From Firmicutes bacterium UBA5559 (GTDB lineage Bacteria; Bacillota; Clostridia; Peptostreptococcales; Anaerovoracaceae): a stretch of 20,213 nt of DNA. The stretch is taken from assembly GCA_002425705.1 (NCBI GenBank), contig DIMT01000003.1, positions 1,367 through 21,579 of the forward strand. Reading direction: 5' to 3'. Shown here piece after piece: positions 1 to 6,391 of this stretch (positions within the stretch are counted from its first letter, which is position 1; each line of letters starts with the position of its first letter). Both the position numbers and the translations under genes were made by a program. The notes beneath the pieces were generated by a model. That model searched no databases and had not been told where the DNA came from. It saw only the letters and a program-made list of their open reading frames with translations.

Positions 1-1248
1 AACAACAGCGTAAACTGGTTCCCGGATTTCGTTGGCGAGAAGAGGTTCGGAAACTGGCTTGAGAATGTAAACGACTGGGCAATATCAAGAAGCAGGTATT
101 GGGGTACGCCATTCCCAATATGGAGATGCGACAAATGCGGACATACTGACAGCGTAGGGTCAAGGCAGGAGCTTATAGACAGGGCAATAGAGGAAGTAAG
201 CCCTGATATAGATCTTCACAGACCGTATGTCGACGACATACACTTCAACTGTCCTCACTGCGATGGAGTGATGACCAGGGAGAAGGATGTAATCGACTGC
301 TGGTTCGACAGCGGTGCCATGCCATTTGCTCAGCAGCATTATCCATTTGAGCACAAGGACGACTTTGACACCTTGTTCCCCGCTGACTTTATCTGCGAGG
401 GCATCGACCAGACAAGAGGCTGGTTCTACTCGCTTATTGCGATATCCACCTTTGTAATGGGGCAGTCGCCATATAAGAATGTACTGGTAAACGACCTTGT
501 TCTGGACAAGGACGGAAAGAAAATGTCCAAATCCATCGGCAATGTGGTCAGTCCGGATGAGATCATTGCCAAATACGGCGCGGATACGGCCCGTCTTTTC
601 ATCCTGTTTGCCGCTCCTCCGGAAAAGGAACTGGACTGGTCCGATACCGGAGTGGAGGGCAGTTATCGATTCCTGAACCGGGTATATCGCCTGGTCAACG
701 AACTGACTGAAACAGTAAAATATGCCCCAGGTTCCTATATCAGCGAAACGGCCGCCGACAAGGAGCTGGCTTATGTCATGAGTGCCACCATTAAAAAGGT
801 CACGGAAGACGTAGGCGGACGATTTAACTTTAACACCGCCATCAGCGCTATCATGGAGCTGGTGAATGAAATTTACAAGTACAAAGAAGAAGAAGACATC
901 AACCTGGGTCTCCTGCGGTCCGCCGTGCGGAATCTGGTATTGATTCTGTCCCCCTTTACCCCCCACATCTGCGAAGAAATGTGGGAGATGCTGGGGAACG
1001 AGGAGTCCGTCTATAATGCCGGCTGGCCTGTTCATGATGAAGCGGCCCTGGTAAAGGACCTGGTTGAGATCGTTATTCAGATTAACGGAAAGGTTAAGGA
1101 TAAACTTAACATCGCCAGCAATCTGGATAAGGAGACATTTGAGAAGACTGCCCTGGAAGATCAGAAGGTACAGGCCTTATTGAACGGAAAAGAACTGGTT
1201 AAGGTTATTGCTGTTCCAGATAAGCTGATCAACCTGGTAGTCCGATAA
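1..1248 (+). CDS. ileS/leuS: Chimeric class I aminoacyl-tRNA synthetase frame: IleS-like core joined to LeuS-like C-terminus (5' partial)
   Basis: The frame is open from base 1 to a TAA at 1246-1248; its start lies outside the window. Codons 1 to about 175 read as isoleucyl-tRNA synthetase of the long, eukaryote-like type: DWAISRSRYWGTPFPIW, two Zn-type CxxC pairs (CDKCG and CPHCDG), then WFDSGAMPFAQ and GIDQTRGWFYSL. From the KMSKS motif (520-534) onward the protein reads as leucyl-tRNA synthetase: KYGADTARLFILFAAPPEK, VEGSYRFLNRVYRLV, and the LeuS C-terminal domain with INGKVKDK and VIAVPDKLINLVV. Arginine codons switch sharply: nine AGA/AGG and no CGN before about 425, then eight CGN and no AGA/AGG after 540. 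Isoleucine ATA occurs seven times before the junction and never after it. The 3' half matches the rest of the window, so the true local gene is probably leuS with foreign ileS sequence attached. A functional fusion enzyme is possible but unlikely. Confidence 0.85.
   Translation, partial: NNSVNWFPDFVGEKRFGNWLENVNDWAISRSRYWGTPFPIWRCDKCGHTDSVGSRQELIDRAIEEVSPDIDLHRPYVDDIHFNCPHCDGVMTREKDVIDCWFDSGAMPFAQQHYPFEHKDDFDTLFPADFICEGIDQTRGWFYSLIAISTFVMGQSPYKNVLVNDLVLDKDGKKMSKSIGNVVSPDEIIAKYGADTARLFILFAAPPEKELDWSDTGVEGSYRFLNRVYRLVNELTETVKYAPGSYISETAADKELAYVMSATIKKVTEDVGGRFNFNTAISAIMELVNEIYKYKEEEDINLGLLRSAVRNLVLILSPFTPHICEEMWEMLGNEESVYNAGWPVHDEAALVKDLVEIVIQINGKVKDKLNIASNLDKETFEKTALEDQKVQALLNGKELVKVIAVPDKLINLVVR
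505..550. other. Junction between IleS-like and LeuS-like sequence at the KMSKS motif
   Basis: Upstream of this interval the protein is IleS-like (VLVNDLVLDKDGKKMSKS is typical of IleS). Downstream it is LeuS-like (NVVSPDEIIAKYGADTARL). The KMSKS motif at 520-534 is common to both families, so short sequence identity there could have bridged two different genes. The exact breakpoint cannot be fixed by eye. Codon use changes across this interval, which argues for two source genomes. Confidence 0.75.
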
Positions 1249-1265
1249 GACGAACGGGAGTAAAA

Positions 1266-2945
1266 ATGAAAACTAATTTTAAGAAAAAATCGGGGAATAC
1301 ATTGCGTGTGATTCCCCTGGGTGGTCTGAACGAAATCGGAAAAAATATGACCATCCTGGAATACAATGACGAAATGCTGATTATCGACTGCGGCATATCT
1401 TTCCCGGATGACGAGATGTACGGAATTGACATCGTGTTGCCAGACTTCAGTTATCTGAAAAAGAATGCTGCAAAAATCAGAGGAATCGTCATTACCCATG
1501 GCCATGAGGACCATATCGGTGCAATACCCTATTTCCTCAAGAACTTTGATGTACCCATTTACGGAACCCGACTGCCCCTGGGCTTGGTCAACAATAAGCT
1601 GAAGGAACATGGACTAAAGGGAAAACTCAACGTAATAAAAGCCGGAGATACCATCAAACTTGGCAATTTCAAGGTGGAAGCTATCCGAACAACCCACTCG
1701 ATTGCAGATGCTATCTGTCTTTCCATTGAAACACCGGTTGGGGTTGTGTTTCACACAGGTGATTTTAAAATCGATTATACCCCTCTGGATGGGGAACCCA
1801 TTGACTTCCATCGCTTGGCAGAAATCGGCAACAAGGGAGTCCTGCTTTTAATGGCAGACAGCACCAATGCTACTCGCCCCGGGTTTACCGCTTCGGAGAG
1901 AACCGTCGGCAGAGCGCTGGAGAATATTTTCCGGGATTCAAAAAGCCGGATCATCATCGCCACCTTTTCCTCCAATGTGCACCGGGTACAGCGAATCATC
2001 GACAATGCGGTGAAATTTGATCGCAAGGTGGCCATTTCCGGCAGGAGCATGGTCAATGTTGCCAATCTTTCTATGGAACTCGGATATCTGAAAGTCCCTG
2101 CAGGAACCCTGGTTGACATCAATAAGATCAAGGGGATTCCAGACAAGAATTTGGTTATCATTACCACTGGCAGCCAGGGAGAACCCATGTCGGCACTTTC
2201 CAGAATGGCTGCTGCGGAACATAAGGCGGTTCAGATCAAAAAAGGGGATATGGTAATCCTGTCCTCCAGCCCCATTCCCGGTAATGAAAAAACCGTTTCC
2301 AATGTTGTTAACAGGCTTTATGAAAAAGGGGCAGAGGTAATCTACTCCGACATTGCGGACATCCATGTTTCCGGTCACGCCTGTGAAGAAGAGTTAAAGT
2401 TGTTCCATGTTCTTCTTAAGCCAAAATATTTCGTGCCGGTTCACGGGGAATATCGCCACTTGAGAGCCCATGCCGCTTTGGCTGAGAATCTCCGTATGGA
2501 TTCCAAAGATATTTTTATCTTGAAAAACGGCAATGTTTTAGAGATGACACCAAATTCTGCCAAGGTGACCAATGAAGAGATTCCTTCTTCACCGGTGTTG
2601 GTGGACGGTCTTGGAGTCGGAGACGTGGGCAATATCGTTCTGCGGGACAGAAAACTCCTGTCCGAATCCGGCCTGATCATTGTGGTGGCTGCCATTGACA
2701 GAGCCTCCGGCGAAGTGGCTTCCGGCCCCGACATCATTTCAAGAGGTTTTGTTTATGTTCGGGAAAATGAGGACCTCATTGAAGAAGCCCGGGCTGTCGT
2801 GGCAAAGGCTTTGGATAAATGCATGAGAGAAAATGTTAAGGAATGGAATACCATGAAATCGGCCGTTCGGGACGCTCTGCGGAACTTTATCTACGAAAAA
2901 ACCAAAAGGAGTCCGGTCATCCTGCCCATCTTCATGGAAGTATAA
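1266..2945 (+). CDS. rnj: Ribonuclease J (metallo-beta-lactamase/beta-CASP RNase)
   Basis: RNase J has 5'-to-3' exonuclease and endonuclease activity and acts in mRNA decay and RNA maturation in the cytoplasm. The 559-residue length matches the family (about 555). An N-terminal metallo-beta-lactamase fold carries the metal motif HGHEDH at residues 78-83 and HTGDFK with Asp166. A beta-CASP domain follows, with SGRSMVN and TGSQGEPMSAL. The returning lactamase part has HVSGHA and VPVHGEYRHL, and a C-terminal domain of about 110 residues ends the protein. The ATG at 1266 has a GGGAG ribosome site a few bases upstream. The gene starts 17 bases after the synthetase stop and is followed by a YlbF-family gene, so an RNA-decay grouping is plausible. 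J1 and J2 cannot be told apart here. A short variable head (residues 1-12, Lys-rich) precedes the conserved LRVIPLGGLNEIGKN. Confidence 0.95.
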   Translation: MKTNFKKKSGNTLRVIPLGGLNEIGKNMTILEYNDEMLIIDCGISFPDDEMYGIDIVLPDFSYLKKNAAKIRGIVITHGHEDHIGAIPYFLKNFDVPIYGTRLPLGLVNNKLKEHGLKGKLNVIKAGDTIKLGNFKVEAIRTTHSIADAICLSIETPVGVVFHTGDFKIDYTPLDGEPIDFHRLAEIGNKGVLLLMADSTNATRPGFTASERTVGRALENIFRDSKSRIIIATFSSNVHRVQRIIDNAVKFDRKVAISGRSMVNVANLSMELGYLKVPAGTLVDINKIKGIPDKNLVIITTGSQGEPMSALSRMAAAEHKAVQIKKGDMVILSSSPIPGNEKTVSNVVNRLYEKGAEVIYSDIADIHVSGHACEEELKLFHVLLKPKYFVPVHGEYRHLRAHAALAENLRMDSKDIFILKNGNVLEMTPNSAKVTNEEIPSSPVLVDGLGVGDVGNIVLRDRKLLSESGLIIVVAAIDRASGEVASGPDIISRGFVYVRENEDLIEEARAVVAKALDKCMRENVKEWNTMKSAVRDALRNFIYEKTKRSPVILPIFMEV

Positions 2946-2989
2946 GACCAGTATCCCATTGAATAAAAAAGCAGAATAGGAGAAAAGAG

Positions 2990-3340
2990 ATGATGAATGT
3001 CTACGACGCGGCTCATGGCCTTGCGAAGGCTATTAAGGAGTCAGAAGAATACAAACAGTATCATGAGATGAAGCAGGTGGTGTCCGGCAACGGAGACCTG
3101 TCTGAAATGCTCAATGATTTTCAGGCTAAGCAGTTTGAAATCCAAGCGAAACAGATGATGGGTGAAGAAATCGGCGGAGAGATGATGGAACAGATCCAGT
3201 CCCTCTACGGCATCATGATGCAGGATCCGACAGCAGCCCAGTATCTTCAGTCCGAAATCCGTTTTTCCCTGATGATGAATGACATCTATAAGATTTTAGG
3301 AGAAGTGATCAGCCTTGGAAACAACCAGCCTGCCGAATAA
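2990..3340 (+). CDS. YlbF/YmcA family protein (DUF964)
   Basis: This small, soluble, helical protein of 116 residues is rich in Met, Gln and Glu. It has no signal peptide or membrane segment. The pattern of an N-terminal helix with a KxSEEYKQYHEMK-like stretch, a middle region FQAKQFEIQAKQ and a C-terminal helix ending in an IxKILGEV-like stretch is that of the YlbF/YmcA/YheA family. In Bacillus subtilis, YlbF and YmcA form a complex with YaaT that influences RNase Y-dependent mRNA processing; transferring that role here is inference. AGGAG lies about 8 bases before the start. Two ATG codons are adjacent (2990 and 2993), and either could be used. The gene sits 44 bases after the RNase J gene, and its 3' end abuts or overlaps the M24 peptidase gene. 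Confidence 0.85.
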   Translation: MMNVYDAAHGLAKAIKESEEYKQYHEMKQVVSGNGDLSEMLNDFQAKQFEIQAKQMMGEEIGGEMMEQIQSLYGIMMQDPTAAQYLQSEIRFSLMMNDIYKILGEVISLGNNQPAE

Positions 3341-3341
3341 T

Positions 3342-4028
3342 ATGATCAAAAATCCGGAAGAGCTGATGGCTATCCTGAAGGCATCGGCGATGGGAGATAT
3401 GTGCTTCAGCCACCTGATGGGCTATATCAAAGAAGGTATGACGGAAATCCAGATTGCAGAGGAGATTCATCGAGTCCTGATGAGTATGGGGGCTCAGAAG
3501 CTGGCCTTTGATACCATCTGTGTATCCGGCCCAAACTCCTGTGAACCCCATGGGGTTCCATCCGACCGGATCATCCGGGAAGGGGACTTCATTACGTTGG
3601 ATTTTGGGGCAGTGGTTGACGGATATTGCGGGGATATGACCCGAACCGTGGTCATGGGCCACGCAACATCGGAGCAGAAGAAGGTTTACCACATCGTTCT
3701 TGGCGCCCAGCTGGCTGCTTTGGACACCGTTCGGGCCGGAGTGGCCTGCGCCGAAGTGGATCGGGCAGCCCGGGATATTATCGAGGAAGCCGGTTACGGA
3801 GAGTACTTTGTCCACGGCACCGGCCACGGTGTCGGACGTCTTGTTCATGAAGCCCCGACTCTCAATCGGAAAAGTGAAGAAATACTGGCCTCCTACATGC
3901 CGGTTACCATCGAGCCCGGGATTTATATTCCCGGAAAGTATGGTGTTCGAATTGAGGACTTGGCAATAGTGACGGAATTTGGTATAATTAATACCGTAAA
4001 TTCGCCCAAGGATTTGATTATTCTATAA
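3342..4028 (+). CDS. M24 family metallopeptidase (Xaa-Pro aminopeptidase-like), catalytic domain only
   Basis: The pita-bread catalytic fold of aminopeptidase P/prolidase is complete. With the ATG at 3342 as residue 1, the five metal ligands are Asp87 and Asp98 (in LDFGAVVDGYCGD), His162 (HGTGHGVG), Glu191 (TIEPGIY) and Glu205 (RIEDLA); His169 is the nearby family histidine. The stretch FDTICVSGPNS and the PHGVPSD segment favour Xaa-Pro peptidase over methionine aminopeptidase. At 228 residues it lacks the roughly 120-residue creatinase N-terminal domain of usual family members, and that sequence is not found upstream, where ylbF is intact. The alternative start TTG at 3315 has AGGAG 12 bases upstream and would overlap ylbF by 26 bases; the ATG at 3342 has no ribosome site but follows the ylbF stop directly. 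The next gene is efp, the usual clostridial neighbour of pepP. Confidence 0.85.
   Translation: MIKNPEELMAILKASAMGDMCFSHLMGYIKEGMTEIQIAEEIHRVLMSMGAQKLAFDTICVSGPNSCEPHGVPSDRIIREGDFITLDFGAVVDGYCGDMTRTVVMGHATSEQKKVYHIVLGAQLAALDTVRAGVACAEVDRAARDIIEEAGYGEYFVHGTGHGVGRLVHEAPTLNRKSEEILASYMPVTIEPGIYIPGKYGVRIEDLAIVTEFGIINTVNSPKDLIIL
3960..3988 (+). promoter_or_regulatory. Sigma-A type promoter for efp inside the M24 peptidase gene
   Basis: TTGGCA at 3960-3965 (five of six to the -35 consensus) is followed by a 17-base spacer and a perfect TATAAT at 3983-3988. A TG one base upstream of the -10 gives an extended -10. Transcription would start near 3995, leaving a leader of about 70 bases before the efp ATG. 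An inverted repeat GGTAT-N5-ATACC (3981-3995) overlaps the -10; whether it is an operator or chance is unknown. Confidence 0.7.
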
Positions 4029-4063
4029 ATATAAATATTCTGACTAAGATAGGAGAAAGAACG

Positions 4064-4624
4064 ATGATTTATGCAAGCGACTTCAGAAAAGGGATCACCT
4101 TCGACTTGAATGGAGAGCCCCACGTGGTCCTGGATTTCCAGCATGTAAAACCTGGAAAGGGTGCCGCCTTCGTCCGGACTAAGTATCGGAACATCCTGAC
4201 CGGTGCTACCCGGGAAGAAGCCTTCAATCCCAACGATAAATTCCCTAAAGCTCATATTGAGACCCGAACCATGCAGTATCTGTATTCCGATGGAGAGCTC
4301 TATTACTTTATGGATCAGGAAACCTACGAACAGGTTCCCCTCATGGAAGAACAGGTGGAAGAAGCCATCAAATATCTGCGGGAAAATGATGAAGCTACCA
4401 TTAAATTTTACAAGGGGAGCGCATTCCTGGTAGAAGCCCCCAACTTCGTAACGCTGAAAGTAATCGAAACCGAACCCGGCGTTAAAGGAGATACAGCTAC
4501 CAACGTGACGAAAGCCGCAACTGTGGAAACCGGAGCGGTCATCCAGGTCCCCATCTTCATCGAAGAAGGAGAAACCATTCAGATCGATACGCGAACCGGA
4601 GAATATCTGGGCCGGGCAAAATAA
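4064..4624 (+). CDS. efp: Elongation factor P
   Basis: EF-P binds between the ribosomal P and E sites and relieves stalling at consecutive prolines. The 186-residue length is standard. Three beta-barrel domains follow the family order: an N-terminal KOW-like domain, a central OB domain (about residues 67-125), and a C-terminal OB domain with the family signature near PIFIEEGETIQIDTRTGEYLGR. The loop that is modified in many species reads KPGKGAAF, with Lys32 at the tip. Which modification is made cannot be told, since no modifying enzyme is in the window. AGGAG precedes the ATG at 4064. The gene has its own predicted promoter within the upstream peptidase gene and a hairpin terminator immediately downstream, so it can probably be expressed as a single-gene transcript at high level as well as by read-through. 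Confidence 0.97.
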   Translation: MIYASDFRKGITFDLNGEPHVVLDFQHVKPGKGAAFVRTKYRNILTGATREEAFNPNDKFPKAHIETRTMQYLYSDGELYYFMDQETYEQVPLMEEQVEEAIKYLRENDEATIKFYKGSAFLVEAPNFVTLKVIETEPGVKGDTATNVTKAATVETGAVIQVPIFIEEGETIQIDTRTGEYLGRAK

Positions 4625-4648
4625 CTTGCCTTTTATAAGATAGTATGG

Positions 4649-4673
4649 AAAGGGGCGTGAAAACGTCCCTTTT
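4649..4673 (+). terminator. Rho-independent terminator after efp (short U-run)
   Basis: The arms AAAGGGGCGT (4649-4658) and ACGTCCCTTT (4663-4672) pair over ten positions, with one G-U pair, around a GAAA tetraloop. The run of T (4670-4673) is only four long and partly in the stem, so termination may be incomplete. The hairpin sits between the efp stop and the mltG start and covers an in-frame ATG at 4645, which argues against that ATG as the mltG start. Confidence 0.65.
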
Positions 4674-4689
4674 AAAAAATGAGGGTAAA

Positions 4690-5730
4690 ATGGGAAAACG
4701 AAATAGTTTAAATGATACGACCAAGCTGCTGATTGCTGTGGCAATCCTGATTCTCCTGGGTGCTTTCGGTCTTCGAATGGCTTTGGCTGAGGCTGTCAAG
4801 CCACTGGATTCCCAGGATACAGCCATAAAAGTAGTAACCATACCCCTGGGATCCGGAGCATCCTCCATTTCACAGATATTAGAAGACAGTGGGATTATAA
4901 AGGACAGCCGGGCCTTTCGCATCGTTTCAAAGATTACCGGTAATGACAGCAAATATAAGGCAGGAACTTATTCCTTATCTCCATCCATGAACGCCTATCA
5001 GATCATGGAAAAAATTAAGACCGGATTATCTGACGGAAACATGGTGACCATCCCGGAGGGTTATACCATCCGGCAGACAGCACGCCTTCTGGCAGATAAA
5101 GGAATCGTCGATGAGGCGGAATTTTTACAGGAAGCAGAAACAGGAACCTTTAATCAAAGCTTTGTTGAAGATCTCCCTGCGGGTCCGGATCGGATGGAAG
5201 GATTTCTTTTCCCTGAAACCTATGACATTCCAATTAATGCCTCGGCTCACGATGTGATACAGATTATGCTGAACCACTTTGAAAAGATTTTCACACCGGA
5301 ATACCAAGTGCGATCAGCTGAAATGGGTTATTCCATGCGGGAAATCATGATTATCGCATCCATGGTGGAAAGGGAATCCGTTGCATCGGAAGACCGACCC
5401 CTGGTAGCCAGTGTCGTATATAATCGTTTTGCAGCTGGGATGCCCCTGCAATTTGATTCCACCGTTCAATATGTACTGGGAGAACAAAAAGACCGGCTTT
5501 ATTATACGGATACCGGAATCGATTCACCGTATAATACTTATGTCAACCGGGGCCTGCCTCCCGGACCCATCTGTTCTCCAGGAGCAGATTCCATCAAAGC
5601 TGCTCTGTATCCGGCGGATACAAATTACCTGTATTTCGTTGTAGACCCGGAGGGTCAGGGGACTCATAACTTTACCAATGATTACGATGAATTTCTGGTT
5701 TTTAAGAAGAAATACATCGACTCCCTATAG
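4690..5730 (+). CDS. mltG: Endolytic murein transglycosylase MltG (YceG-like)
   Basis: MltG cleaves nascent peptidoglycan glycan strands at the membrane and is thought to set strand length. Starting at 4690 the protein has 346 residues: a short cytoplasmic head, one membrane segment (about residues 12-33), a LysM-like region, and the YceG catalytic domain. Catalytic Glu227 lies in ASMVERES. Further family motifs are PLQFDSTVQYVLG, SPYNTYVNRGLPPGPI and YFVVDPEGQGTHNF. The start at 4690 is chosen because GAGGG (4681-4685) lies just upstream. The in-frame ATG at 4645 has no ribosome site and falls on the terminator hairpin. Nine bases separate this gene from trmR. In Bacillus subtilis the mltG homologue yrrL also precedes yrrM (trmR) and the U32 genes, so the order is conserved. 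Confidence 0.93.
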   Translation: MGKRNSLNDTTKLLIAVAILILLGAFGLRMALAEAVKPLDSQDTAIKVVTIPLGSGASSISQILEDSGIIKDSRAFRIVSKITGNDSKYKAGTYSLSPSMNAYQIMEKIKTGLSDGNMVTIPEGYTIRQTARLLADKGIVDEAEFLQEAETGTFNQSFVEDLPAGPDRMEGFLFPETYDIPINASAHDVIQIMLNHFEKIFTPEYQVRSAEMGYSMREIMIIASMVERESVASEDRPLVASVVYNRFAAGMPLQFDSTVQYVLGEQKDRLYYTDTGIDSPYNTYVNRGLPPGPICSPGADSIKAALYPADTNYLYFVVDPEGQGTHNFTNDYDEFLVFKKKYIDSL

Positions 5731-5739
5731 GATTGGACC

Positions 5740-6390
5740 ATGAATATCATTAACGAAGAGGCCATCCAATTCCTGGATGACCTATACCGACCGCTGACCG
5801 ATGCCTTGGGAGATTTGCGCCGACAGGCTGAAGAAAGAAAGATACCCATTATCCTGAAGGATACGGAAGCCCTGCTCCTCCAGCTCCTTCGAATCCGGAA
5901 GCCAAAGTATATGTTGGAAATTGGTACTGCAGTAGGGTATTCTGCCTGTTGCTTCTGTCAACTCTGTCCGGATGCTACCCTTTGGACCATTGAATATCAG
6001 GAAAGAATGGCCAAGGAAGCCAAAAAAAATATTGAAGCTCTCGGAATGGATCATCAGATCCGGCTGATCCAGGGAGATGCCAGAGAAGTACTTCGCAACT
6101 GGCCAATGGATAAAAAGATTGATTTTGCCTTTATAGACGGGGGTAAAAGTCATTATGAAGAATTTTTCAACGGTCTGCTTCCCCTTTGCAATCCAGGAGC
6201 TATGATCGTATCGGACAATATTTTCATGAGCGGTAAAACCCTTTCTGAACGGTATGACCCCCGGGGCAGAGCGAAAACCAATATCAGAAAAATGCGAGAA
6301 TATATTGCGATGCTTAATAACAGAACCGACTCATCTACGGCTTTCCTGCCCATAGGAGACGGTCTGGCGGTGACCATCCTCGGAGAATAA
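5740..6390 (+). CDS. trmR: tRNA 5-hydroxyuridine methyltransferase TrmR-like (class I SAM O-methyltransferase)
   Basis: At 216 residues, this matches the cation-dependent O-methyltransferase family. The SAM motif LEIGTAVGYS is at residues 59-68, an acidic residue follows in WTIEYQ, QGDARE is at 111-116, and the metal and catalytic region is FIDGGKSHY (Asp133) with SDNIF (Asp159, Asn160). In Bacillus subtilis the homologue YrrM (TrmR) methylates 5-hydroxyuridine at tRNA position 34 to 5-methoxyuridine. The next gene, one base away, encodes a U32 protein of the kind that makes the hydroxyl group, which supports this role over a generic caffeoyl-CoA-type methyltransferase. The ribosome site is weak (AGGA before the ATG), and the gene lies nine bases after mltG, so translational coupling is likely. 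Substrate assignment rests on context. Confidence 0.88.
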   Translation: MNIINEEAIQFLDDLYRPLTDALGDLRRQAEERKIPIILKDTEALLLQLLRIRKPKYMLEIGTAVGYSACCFCQLCPDATLWTIEYQERMAKEAKKNIEALGMDHQIRLIQGDAREVLRNWPMDKKIDFAFIDGGKSHYEEFFNGLLPLCNPGAMIVSDNIFMSGKTLSERYDPRGRAKTNIRKMREYIAMLNNRTDSSTAFLPIGDGLAVTILGE

Positions 6391-6391
6391 A

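Noticed and set aside
160..1035. Long minus-strand open frame of 291 codons opposite the synthetase gene.
   Set aside because: It mirrors the codon pattern of the clearly coding plus strand, has no family resemblance and no ribosome site, and crosses the chimera junction.
4645..4689. Upstream ATG giving MltG an extra 15 residues.
   Set aside because: No ribosome site, overlap with the terminator hairpin, and a better GAGGG-preceded ATG at 4690.
5419..5424. TATAAT within mltG considered as a promoter -10.
   Set aside because: It encodes a conserved VVYNRF stretch and no -35-like element lies 15-19 bases upstream.
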